This document shows, piece after piece, positions 11,236 through 21,309 of a DNA stretch of 43,187 nt (within the stretch, counting starts at the first letter, position 1; each line of letters begins with the position of its first letter). The notes beneath the pieces were generated by a model, which was given only the letters and a program-made list of their open reading frames with translations, was not told the DNA's origin and did not search any database. Origin of the DNA: Russula earlei (lineage: Eukaryota; Basidiomycota; Agaricomycetes; Russulales; Russulaceae); contig JAGFNK010000441.1 in the NCBI GenBank assembly GCA_025769875.1, positions 1 to 43,187 of the forward strand. Reading direction: 5' to 3'. The position numbers were made by a program, and so were the translations under genes.

Positions 11236-13030
11236 ATGGTCGATTATCACAATCCCATGCAGATTCTCCTGGACAATCGTGCGTACACTTCCACGGATAT
11301 CTCTGGAACCTTGAGAGGATATTGAATTGGTGTCTGTCAAAGTTGCGCTCTTAAAAGTGTGGCATGCGGTGGATGCACTGTTTTTGTGGGTATACCCGCC
11401 CCGGCTTTAGCCCTCACGGCATGTCACCTAATCCAAGGGTACTATACATCTCCAGATGGGAATTCACAACATCCCTTTATTTCGAGTGGAATGTCTTCCG
11501 GGGGCCGAAGCCCTATAAGCCAACGATCTGGGTTTGTACTAAGACCTTTTTTTTTTCGAATCTCGGATTACTGGGTCATCTAATTGTCCCTTTTGATAGA
11601 TCTACTCTCTTACACGTTTGGCAGCTCTCGTGGCTGTAATCGTCAACCTGGTACTTCTCAACATGGCGTCCCAAATTAACTGTGAGGTGTGTGGTTTCCT
11701 GGGACTTCCTCCCGTTCCCAGTCGATCTCTGACTGTGGCTAGGTCTCAGTCATGTTCGAAATGGTTGGCACTTCCTTCGGCCTGGTCCTGTCTTCAGAGA
11801 GAGAACGCTTAGCACCCTGCTTTCTTCTAGGTTCCTGCCTATCTGGCCCTCTCTGCTGCCTCACTCTTGATGGTATTGCGCACGTACGTCATCCGCTTTC
11901 CCATACGATTGTCTCGCCGAAGTGGCCATTCATAAACGCTTGCTAGCATCGGTATCTGGAAACAAAATAGAGTTGTGGTGGCGATCGCATGCAGCACATG
12001 GGCGATCAGCGGTGTATTCATCATACAAGGTAACTCCCCTCTCTCCCTCTTTACACGACCTGTAACCTTATTTTAATCCGGCTGAGTACAGGTATTGCGC
12101 GGGTAAATGAGCAATGTAACGGACACAAGACGTTGCGGGCTTATCCTTCTCACAGCTCAAATATGTACGGGTAGCGTCTTGGGCTGTCTGCAAGCCCCTC
12201 AACGTTCAGGATACCAAACTTACCATGGTCGTCACGTTTGTTACGGACGTAATCTTGGTTGTTATCATGCTCGTTGGGTTGTCCCGCGATGGCTGTTACC
12301 GACGCCGTGCATTTGGCCTGGGACGCTTGTTGTGGGACCAGGTAGGACAGAGAGGATCCTCGCTGGCTGTGGACTCTTAATTCACCCTTCCTTGTTCGTA
12401 AGGGCATGGTTTTTCTTTGTCTTTCCACTATCGCCGGGGTCTTGCCAACGGTAAGTCTCACTACCTGTGCACATATACCTTTTTCGGTCTCTCACTTGGC
12501 GTGCAGGTGTTCCTTTTCCTAGACCTGAATGGTATGTCTCTCTTTTGTCTCGCAAATCGAATGGGGGACGTCGACTAAGCACCACGGCTCTTCTCCAGAA
12601 CCGCTCAGCATCGTACGTTCTTGTTTTCCTTACGTAGGGTCGGTTTATCGGTTTCTTGAGCCTTTCCGCACGACAGATTTTTCACGTTCCATGGTTGGTG
12701 ACAATGTCAATCGCGGCCACACGGATGTACCGCAAACTGGAAATTTTTTTATCCCCCGACGGGTAAGACAAGCCGTCTCTCCCTCTCTTTGGTACGCTCA
12801 CTGCCAGTGCCAGTACCTGCAGTCCACCAACAAGACATTGTTGCTTACACGGAACCGGTCATGAGAGCAGTCGCACAATGTCAATCGCAGAGACCTCTGG
12901 TACCATCGCCATGCCAGACCCGCCCAACAGGATAGGTGTGGAAATGTACGCAACCCCACAAGCAGCGCCGGATGTCGCTGAAACCACACCACCGTTGCTC
13001 GTGCCGCAGCGTGGTCCAACGATGGCATGA
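11236..13030 (+). CDS. Six- to seven-pass membrane protein, 14 exons
   Basis: Fourteen exons keep one frame: 11236-11278, 11343-11385, 11456-11531, 11600-11686, 11743-11763, 11831-11883, 11947-12029, 12092-12102, 12156-12341, 12403-12450, 12507-12531, 12599-12612, 12677-12762 and 12814-13030, giving about 330 residues. The order of hydrophobic segments is LFLWEFTTSLYFEW, LAALVAVIVNLVLLN, YLALSAASLLMVLRT, VVVAIACSTWAISGVFII, VVTFVTDVILVVIMLVGL, VFLCLSTIAGVLPT and HVPWLVTMSIAATRMYR. The motifs WEF-x5-FEW, LNVQDTK and GLGRLLWDQG mark an expanded Agaricomycete family of unknown function. There is no signal peptide; the soluble C-terminal tail of about 75 residues is rich in Thr and Pro. All introns are GT..AG and 53-70 nt, where coordinates can be fixed. 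The acceptor of the last intron has in-frame alternatives (CAG at 12,807, 12,813 and 12,822). The gene looks intact. Confidence 0.85.
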
Positions 13031-14527
13031 TGACATGACCCTCAGCCTGAGCTCAACACGAGTGTAAATCATTTCGCTACCTCGTCGCCAATCCCCTTCG
13101 AGTTCATATGCCCATTTCCTATACTATAGTATGCTTGCCTCTGCCTTAGTTTGTCTTCATCTGTAATGTGTACCTCACTTCCCTTCTGACCCATCTTGGA
13201 GTTGACTCCAAGACGCAGCATCCTATTCACTCGTTCATAACGCTTTGTCTCATCGTCCCTCACATCATCCTTGTTTGCCACTAGTGCACCTCCGAGTCCT
13301 TGAGCATGTATGTCATTCGTTGGTCAATAAATACATTGATCGAAGCAAAGTAATCGCCGGACATTTGTGGGGAAAATGAGAAGAAAGTCCTTGATCTGGA
13401 TGGTCAATGTCATCAATCTGTCAATCCTGGTAAACTAAGCCTGATGATTGCCATCAGGCCAAGCAATGTGATTGTCATCGTCAGAGTGAGAGAGCCCGAT
13501 AAGCGTCCTTAGACTGAGAAAGCTTGATGATTGTGATCGGGCTAGTAAGCACCCTGATAACCACTGTGGAATCCACTGGTTGCTGAACCGATACCATCAG
13601 GTATCGTCAGGTTGAGAAACCTGATGTTGCTTGATAAAGGTAGACGAGTTCATACGCTCATTTCGTGTCTTTTTATGCTGCCGACTGACTGTGCACGGTC
13701 ACTGGCACGAGCTCAGCTCACTCTCATCTATCATAAGGGTGCAAGCAGAAAAAGTGTGATAAAACAACAGCAAGCAAAGCAGAATGCGAATAGGGGAGAC
13801 GACGAGCGATCTGGATGACAGTCTTGACATTCCGGGGCACGCCACTTGCACTGTTGCGTTTTATCTTATTTCATTATTTGATCTGGATGCACTGGCAGCC
13901 TGAGCGCTGAGCAGCCGCCCGCCGCACTCGGGTTTCAAAACCTGGCCGCCTTCTGCCGAGTCTCAGCCTCTCTTCTCTTCAAAAAACTTTGCGCATCCTG
14001 CGTCCTCTAGTAGCTCAATCTCGTTCCCAGATGAAAGACACCTGATAGGACTCGAAAGTTAATTTGTAGAACGTCTAATGACTATATAGCACGTGACTAC
14101 AACTGCACACGAAGAGAACGACACATTAGCTGGGATGCAAGTGGACCGTCGTCATCATCTCGGGCAGTATGCGGTGGCTGTGTGGGGAGGTGTAGCGTGG
14201 AGAGGTGAATCGGCCATGAGTCGGCGTGCTGCACACTTACAAGTAGAGAGGTGAAATTCCGAATGTGAGGCTAGAGCGAGCGCGAAACAAGTCGACTTTC
14301 CGCCAGATAAATACGAGGGGGCTGTGGGTTGGAGGGCGGTGATGTGCACAGCTGCAGCACAGCTCACAAGCACAGAATCTGCTGCCGACATGGAGCGCGA
14401 CATGCGACACACCTGTACTTTTTGAGTGGTTAAAAAAACCTAAGTTCACGACACTGCATGCACTGCATGCCAATGGATAAGGTGCACCGACATCTCCCCA
14501 CGTTCATCTGAAAAAAAAAGTCGATGT
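13031..14527. other. Intergenic, mostly no gene
   Basis: It lies between two convergent genes, the + strand membrane protein ending at 13,030 and the - strand F-box gene ending at 14,528. Apart from the hairpin cluster at 13,440-13,624 I see no structured feature and no conserved coding segment. Confidence 0.6.
13440..13624. repeat. Cluster of four hairpins
   Basis: Perfect inverted repeats follow each other: CCTGATG-attgc-CATCAGG (13,440-13,458), AGCCCGAT with ATCGGGCT about 45 nt later (around 13,493-13,546), GATACC-atca-GGTATC (13,590-13,605) and TCAGGTT-gaga-AACCTGA (13,607-13,624). The words CTGATG and its complement recur between them, so the block looks like a degenerate repeat built from one small palindromic unit. 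Function unknown; it could be a decayed small inverted-repeat element or RNA structure in the 3' region of the upstream gene. Confidence 0.55.
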
Positions 14528-16783
14528 TCATGACTCAAGCCCGGACTTCTCGTAGTCGATCGGTACGTCCTTCCGCTCCATCCACATCGCGTCTTCGCTC
14601 CCGAGGTCGACGCCCTTGCCGCAGTCCAACCTACGGCGAACAGGCAGCTCCTTCAATTCCACGCATGCGCCGCTCGCCGCGCCACCAACCATCGTGCCGC
14701 ATGTGCCCGAAGCGTTCGAATGATGATGATTATTATGGTGGTGGCGGTGGTGGTGGCGGACGACGACAAAGTGCTCGCCGTGCCAGCCGACGTAGTCGAT
14801 GCTGGGTACGGCGAGCGCGACTTGACGCGTGTGCGCGAGCCACGTGTCCGTCTGGAGTTGCAACTCTTTCCCGTGCATGCGGGACGGCTGCGGACGCCGA
14901 ATCGACGAGCCGTGCAAGTGGAGCATGGCAAGCGTTTCGAAACGCGCGAACGCGGGAGCATATTCGTGCTAGCCCCCCCCAGGGGTCGTCAAGGACGTGA
15001 CAGGTGGAAAGAAAGGCGGGGGACGTGCCATGAGCCGTTCCGACGCGATACATGTGAGATGGATCGCCTGCATCTCCTGCGGAAGTGCGCGGACAAGCGC
15101 GTTGACGGCGGCGCTGGTGAGGCCCTCGATCCGCACGCGCAGTGCGCGCAGACCCACAAGTTCGGGGATAAGCCCGCGCACTAGCTCCCACGGACAGTTC
15201 CCCAGATCGAGTCGCCGCAGACGAGGACGGGCGTGTAGAAACTGCACGACGGCTTCGAAGAGTGCCCGATCGTCGCCCTGTCCGACGAGGGCAAACCGGA
15301 AGGACTCGAGGTGAGGTAGGAACACGTGTTTTGGCGATCTCGTCATTTTCGCGCCAGCGCCCCCGCTCAGGGGCACGTGGTCTGCACCGAAGATGGCCGT
15401 CGCTGCTGCGGCCTGGTCGAGCATTCCGTGCAGGGTGAGCGAGACGAGGTTGTGTGCGTGAGCAATGCGCGCGAGGACGACGGGTGATATGCGCGTGTCC
15501 ACGAGTTCGAGGTGTGTGAGGTGCTGGATCGTCGGTGAACCGAATGCTGAGTCCCATGAGTGGGCGCGCGCAAGATATGCGCCGAGCGTCAAGTGGGTGA
15601 GCGTATTTGCATTGTTGTCGAGCACAGAGCGGACTTCGTCCATTTCGGCAATGCCATCGTCATCCTCGGCACGGAGAGTGAACCGTTTGAGGGAGGTAAA
15701 TTCGGAGACGCCGACCGCGTCAAAGTGCCATCCACTGAGGACAGGAAAGGGAATGTGAGCGACCTGACGAGAGTGACAAAGACATCGAGAGATACATAAG
15801 ACCAAGTTTGGAGAGGTTCGGGTGACTTGTCAGAAGTACTTGGACCATGTCAGCTTGGAGCTCGGGGTAACCTATCCACTCGAACTCCTCGAGAGCCCTG
15901 AATTCAGGAAGAGCGCTCCTGAATACTCCTGTGTCGAGGGATGAGAAAAGGGGCCTTGAGGCGCCGTCAATCATGACACGCACGGGACATCACACCGAGC
16001 ATGTCGCCATCATCATACGCCCAGTGAACACGGAGAACTTTGATCCGGCGCGAGAAGTGCGGGTCTGTCTTGACTCTGTCGAAGATGTCAAGCGTCCTGT
16101 TCCAGTTGTCCGAGTCCTCGCATAGGTAAAGGTCCACGGTGCGAAAGATGCGACGGAGGGCAATGTCGCGATGGAAGGGGGATACGAAAAGCCATGTGCG
16201 GAGGAAGTAGCGAGGGACAAAGCTCGCGATCTGGTCCCAGATTTCCGGCGGAACGCGTTGGGAGGCGGCAACGCTTGAGAAGTGGGCCTAGAGGAATGAA
16301 GATGCAGGTAGCATGGGTGACTGAGAAACAAGTGGGGGACGAACGAGGGACTCCCGTCGCCCGTAGAACTGGAGCTCTCGGTTGGAAGAAGGGTCGAAGA
16401 TCGAAGCCGTTTGAAAGTCTACGAAGCGGAATGGGAAGGTCAACTTTGAGAACATGGATTTGGGACTGACCTCGAGAGGCCATCATCAAAAGCTTCTGTC
16501 CCGCACCCCTCCGTGCCCTGCCTCTCGCAACCAAGGCCTTCGCAACGTCGTCCTTGGGCAAACCGGGAGTTCGGAGGTATACATCCAGGTGACCTTCAAC
16601 CACGCTCCCATATCTGCATGGAGAACTTAGCAAGAGCAACGATACTGGTGGAAAAGGCTCTCACTGTCCGGTTTCGAGCAACGTGAGGGAGTGGTCAAGG
16701 AGGAACTTCGCCTTTTGAAGTGCCGTCAGGGACTTCACGGCCGAAATCACGGTTGCGGTGAGCTCGTCAGGAATGGGGGACAT
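14528..16783 (-). CDS. F-box/LRR protein with helical N-terminal repeat region
   Basis: Seven exons keep one frame: 16783-16665, 16613-16471, 16418-16330, 16287-15984, 15928-15796, 15734-15002 and 14968-14528, about 653 residues. Residues 1-117 form a helical, TPR-like segment (LLDHSLTLLETGQ, HLDVYLRTPGLPKDD, AKALVARGRARR). An F-box-like motif follows at about 126-165 (VPPEIWDQIASFVPRYFLRTW), then leucine-rich repeats to the C-terminus (LRALRVRIEGL, LTHLTLGAYLARAHSWDS). Proteins of this build usually recruit substrates to SCF ubiquitin ligases; this family is expanded in Agaricomycetes and its targets are unknown. A His/Asn-rich stretch lies in the last 75 residues. The last intron is only 33 nt (15,001-14,969) and contains the in-frame TAG that otherwise ends the protein at 507 residues. 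If that intron is not real, the C-terminus is truncated. Confidence 0.85.
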
Positions 16784-19700
16784 CCTGGTGCCCACAGTAC
16801 AGTGTACGCCGATGATAACACGAACAGTTGACGGATTCGTCAAAGTCGGGCGCCTAAGTTGTTGGTGGGAGCCGTTAACGCCCTTCAAATTCGCTGGAAC
16901 AGAATGCTTGGGCGCGTATTTCGTTGACAATGACCACCAACACGGGTCGGCACCACAGGAGCGTCCTATATGTCACAACGGATAAATCTTCCTCGGCCTC
17001 CGTTTATCATTCGTGGTATCGCGTCACGACCCTCGAGCCGGATATACTGTACCTCCTTTCGACCATCGTGAAGCTCGTTTTGCCGGTGGACACGAGACAG
17101 ACTCGGGAGGGCTACTGTACATCCACCAGTTCTGTTGACTCTCGTTCTCTGCGTCGAAACATACCCCATCCTTATCCGTGTCTTCCTTCAACTTCTGGCA
17201 GCAATCACCAACTTGAACTTGCCCCTCCGAGTCCGCGTGCACCCGCCCAACTGATAGGTACTCGTGAACCCCCTTGTCGAATGATCTATGTATCTTATCG
17301 ACGTTTTCCTCGTCTTTATAATGACCGAGAACAGAATTGTGGACATTGTCAGGAGCTTCACCATGCAAACACCCTGTCTATCTCGAGGACGCGTCTCCCT
17401 TTGCTCAGTGACAGAACTCGTTTCCATCTTTGCACGCCAGGGCGCCAATACCCTCACATGTTTCAACCGCGCTCTGATCCTCTTGTACGACCGCCTGCAT
17501 CGCCGTCCCTAAAACCTCGGAGATGAATTACGATTACCGCATGATCGTAGCCACCATTTGACGCCAAGCCGATTGCACATACTTCGATCTTGTCTTGACT
17601 TGACAACCGAGCCTGGGGTCAGCTGGTCTCGCTCACTCCTGATGCTGCCCCAGGCGGTTCAAGAAGGACAGAATGGAGATCCCGCCGCTTGACCTAAAGT
17701 GCGAAGGCTCTCGCATGCTGCTGGTCAGTGTTGGCCTGGACCGGATCTACTGATTGCCGAGATTGACGAAAACTATGGCTGGCCCGCCTGCGCAATTTTT
17801 CGTCAAACCCTCGTTCCTGAGCTGTCACACAAGCTGTCCACCCATCCGATGTTCTCCGTTGAAAAAAAAAATAAACCATGCCTCGGGCTTCGCCTCCCTC
17901 ATCACTCGTTGAAATGGGGCCGACGAATTACCCTTATCCAGCTCGCTGGCATCTTATCTTCTTTTCCCGCAACGATTCGCCTTATCGAAGTCGGCTGGTG
18001 ACCGGCGGAATGACCGGCATCTCCCACTTTCCGTTTCCACACCATGAACGCACCGCATGTTACCGCCCCCCTACCAATCTCTGGTTTCGTCTCTTCGATG
18101 AAGAGGGTGGTGTGGGAGTGTGACCTTCAATGGTGTCAAAGGCGTCCGCCCAAACGAGCTTGTATAGCCGCTGATGTCTGTGCTCCATTGGGAACCCGAG
18201 GAAGCTTCAGAAGAGTCTATGAATCTGGTTACGCCAGGTCATCAAGGAAAATGAGATGGGATGTGCAGGACTGGACTGCACAATGGGCCTTTCTTATCGC
18301 GCATCTCTCCGACGACGACAGCGCTTCTACTAATGAAGGCGCCCAGTACCTTTTCGAGATTTAGGATTCGTCCAGCGTGGCCTACCGCCGTAATGTGTCC
18401 GTCCCGACTGAAGGTCCGAGACGCCACCTCCTGCAGCGCCAACCCGCTCCCAAAGCGACGTAACGTTCTCTCAGCCCCGGCCGCGAACTTCTCCACCCCG
18501 CCCTCATCCGGTCAGCGCACAACCGCGACGTCAACTCGGGGGATCGGACCATGCCACCGCTGAACTAACGGCGAAGCGCACGCAGCATCCTAAGCATTTT
18601 GGGGCTGTGTGTTGCGTCGTCCGCCCTCTTTAGGAAACAATGATACCGTGGAAAGGTGTGCGGTGCCAAAGCAGCACTGGAACAAAGGAGTGGCCAAGGG
18701 CGGCGTGCGTCGTGTCCGGTGCCGTTGCGGCGGTCCCACCTCAGCGGCAGCCAGAGCTCGAGCGGGGTGGTGGTGTGGCAGAAAACAACGGCTTGCAAAA
18801 AAGGACCGGATGGGGAATCCCCAGTCTCAATCGAGCTTTCGTGTAGACGGTGGTTCGAGGCCAACGGCTTCACGCATTGCAAAGGTGGGAAGAGGGGAGC
18901 GATGGAAGGTATGGAAATGCCGAGCGAGCGACCGTGACGGGTGGCGGCTGACCTCGATTATCGAGCAAATTCGCTCGCCGCGGCCTGCCTTGTCACGTTC
19001 CGATAGTCGTCATGTCAAGATCCAGGGCAGGGGGAAATCCGCCCTCCGCACCGGCCCAAGCTCCTTCCCGAGGGGATCCTCTTGTCCGGGTGCTTCTTCT
19101 GCTCAGCGCATGGATGCCCCGTCGCTCATAGAGAGGACTCGCTTTTTTTGGTTCGACGTGGACGTTCCAGTTTCCGGTTCTGGTTTCGGCTTCGGCACCG
19201 AATTCTGAAAAGAGAAAAAAGAAAAAAAAAAAAAAAAAGAAAACACAAGCGGTCATCATGAACGATGAACCCCACCCTCCCCCCATCCGCGCGTGCTCGA
19301 AGGGCGGCCAAGGGCTTCGCGCCCGAATGGAGCCAGCGGCTCCTAGTGGCAACAAGGCACAAACCCTTTGTGCTTTCGCGCTGCTGCTCCCTGGCGTCCG
19401 AGTTCCTCCCCCCGGGCGCGGCCTGTGCCTCTCGAACTCTTGCCTTGAAGAACCCAAACGTCTCGCGTGCTGTGTCGTCACGTTGTCACTGTATTGATGG
19501 ATCGAGCGTAGATCGGCCTGCATCGAAATATCACGATCACGGACCATGACTGGCCAATCAAGCATCATGATCCATCCGTGATCCACTGGGTGCGGGGGTG
19601 CGGGGGTGTGGGGGTGCGGGGCGCATGCCGCTGTTGCGATCTGCAAGGACCCGGTGGGGGGGGGGGGGGGCCGGACCCAACATTCGATTGTTGTGATTGA

Positions 19701-20348
19701 TCGAGTGATGGGGGGATCCACGGCAGATCTACCCACTGCTGTCGCGGGCACCAGCACTGAACGGTACTGATACTCGATCTTGATAGATACCCTCCAATCA
19801 GATCAGAGTCGTGCTTCCTGTCGTCGTCGTCGTCGGACGAGACAAAAAGTCTTCCCCCGGCCCGTCTCAACTCAACGCACGCACGGCCGACCCACGTTCT
19901 TCTTTCCAATGATACTTGTCACAACTAATGGGGATGTAAATTTACGGGTATAAGCGGAGATTAATGAGCGTTATAACCTGGCGTTACTTTTCCACCAAAA
20001 AAGAAAAACAATGGATGGGTATATGGATATTTGGATGAACAATGTCCCCCCACCCAAGACGGCTCGATTATTACGTGGTCCAGCAGCGTGGACTACTTTC
20101 ACGTAAAGGCCAACTGGAAGGGTCGCGTTTCCGTAAAATCTAGAATCCTGCGGGTGGGTATAGTAACGCACAACCAGAAGCGGTCTATGGGCGGTGGGGG
20201 TATGTATAAAAAATAAGACGGAGCTCGGACACCGGGTCCATATCCATTTTGTTGAGGATAAGGCCGCCGTATGACGAAACTGCGTCATGGGTTGTGATGC
20301 CGTACCCAGAACGGCACGGCGACGGAACGACCAAGTCAAATTCTCTCC
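16784..20348. other. Large intergenic stretch, no resolved gene
   Basis: In 3.5 kb I found no segment of recognisable protein family on either strand; the open frames are short, overlap each other and are rich in Arg, Ser and Pro, as expected of GC-rich noncoding DNA. A minus-strand frame at 18,242-18,496 (RTLRRFGSGLALQEVASRTF) is the least random of them, but it lacks supporting splice neighbours. Simple-sequence features are an A-rich tract at about 19,208-19,245 and the G-rich block at 19,588-19,670. Confidence 0.5.
19588..19670 (+). repeat. G-quadruplex-prone G runs and G15 tract
   Basis: Five G runs separated by TGC or TGT lie at 19,588-19,621, a strong four-tetrad-capable quadruplex pattern. 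An uninterrupted run of 15 G follows at 19,656-19,670. No gene boundary is close enough to assign a role. The G15 run may be mis-sized in the assembly. Confidence 0.75.
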
Positions 20349-21309
20349 TTAGGCGACACCTGTGCTCACCCCCCGCGCGGGAGGGCGATCGAACTCCAAA
20401 CTGCGGACGAAGGATGCCGTGACCATCGACAGGCGGGGATCATCGTCTGCATCTTCCAGGTATTGTCCCCATTCCTTCAGCTCGTCCTCGCGAGCCGCCG
20501 ACCATATCCAATGGAGGGGGTCATCGTCGTCACAACCTTCGTCATCAACCTCGCGGTCGTCATCGGGGGCAGTGGGGGGGTAGTGGCAATAGAGATTCGA
20601 GTGCCGACGACGTTGACGACGAGGGCGATAATTCAGGCACCCACTCCGTTTCGTCGTCCGTTGGGGAGGATCGGCGCTTGAGCTTTAAGCGCTCTAATAA
20701 GACGTCGTTGGAGGGCCGTGAAAAACTCGGAGCGGGGTCTTGACAAGGAGGGAGAGGGAGAGGAAGGCGGAGAGGAGACGTCGTGGGCAGAGGCGGAGGA
20801 GTACATCCGGCAGGATTAGGGACGGGGGTGGGGGGGACGTGATCGGGGAGGGGGACGCGGCGATTTCGACATAGCTCGCGCACACGATCCGCATATTTGT
20901 CATGCTACAACAAGCACGGCGCAGACACACGAGAGGAAGAGAGGAGAGGGCGCCCCATAAGCCCCGACTCGTCGAATCGAACACAAGAAAAAAAAAAAAG
21001 GGGGCTCACGATTTCTGTCACGCGCTCGAGCTCACTGGCGCGGCCCGGGTGTCGTGAGCGGAACGTGATGACGCGTTGGAGGAGCGCGATGGCTTCGTCG
21101 TAGGCTGCGATGGCGGCGGGCAGGTCCGAGCCCGAGGAATCGAGCTCGACGGCGTGCAGCGCGCGGTGGAGCGCCTTGGTCAACAATTCTCGCGAGGAGG
21201 GGCGCGCAGGGCGAGGAGGGCGAGGAGCACGCCGGGATTTACGCTGGGGGCGCGAGCGCGTGTAGGCCGGCGGCGGCTGGGACGAGTATGGAGGTGGTGG
21301 GGTAGACAT
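20349..21309 (-). CDS. MIT-domain protein (copy 2)
   Basis: The model has exon 1 at 21309-21010, exon 2 at 20904-20641 and exon 3 at 20549-20349, about 254 residues. After a Pro/Arg-rich N-terminus (STPPPPYSSQPPPAYTRS) come LLTKALHRALHAVELDSSGS and AAIAAYDEAIALLQRV, then HDKYADRVREL across the first intron. This is the three-helix pattern of an MIT domain, which binds ESCRT-III tails in Vps4-like and related endosomal proteins. There is no AAA or other enzyme domain. The C-terminal half is Pro- and Asp-rich and ends in a helical acidic segment (DELKEWGQYLEDADDDPR). The second intron is my inference; without it the protein stops at 20,560 after 214 residues. Related to the gene at 23,609-24,085, with the same intron position inside the MIT domain. 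Confidence 0.72.

Noticed and set aside
13440..13624. CRISPR-like array
   Set aside because: The repeats are degenerate palindromes without regular spacers, and the genome is eukaryotic.
18242..18496. Minus-strand frame RTLRRFGSGLALQEVASRTF as a gene
   Set aside because: No recognised family and no splice-compatible neighbours on either side.
18840..18870. tRNA-like GGTTCGAGGCC box
   Set aside because: No matching A box or cloverleaf pairing around it.
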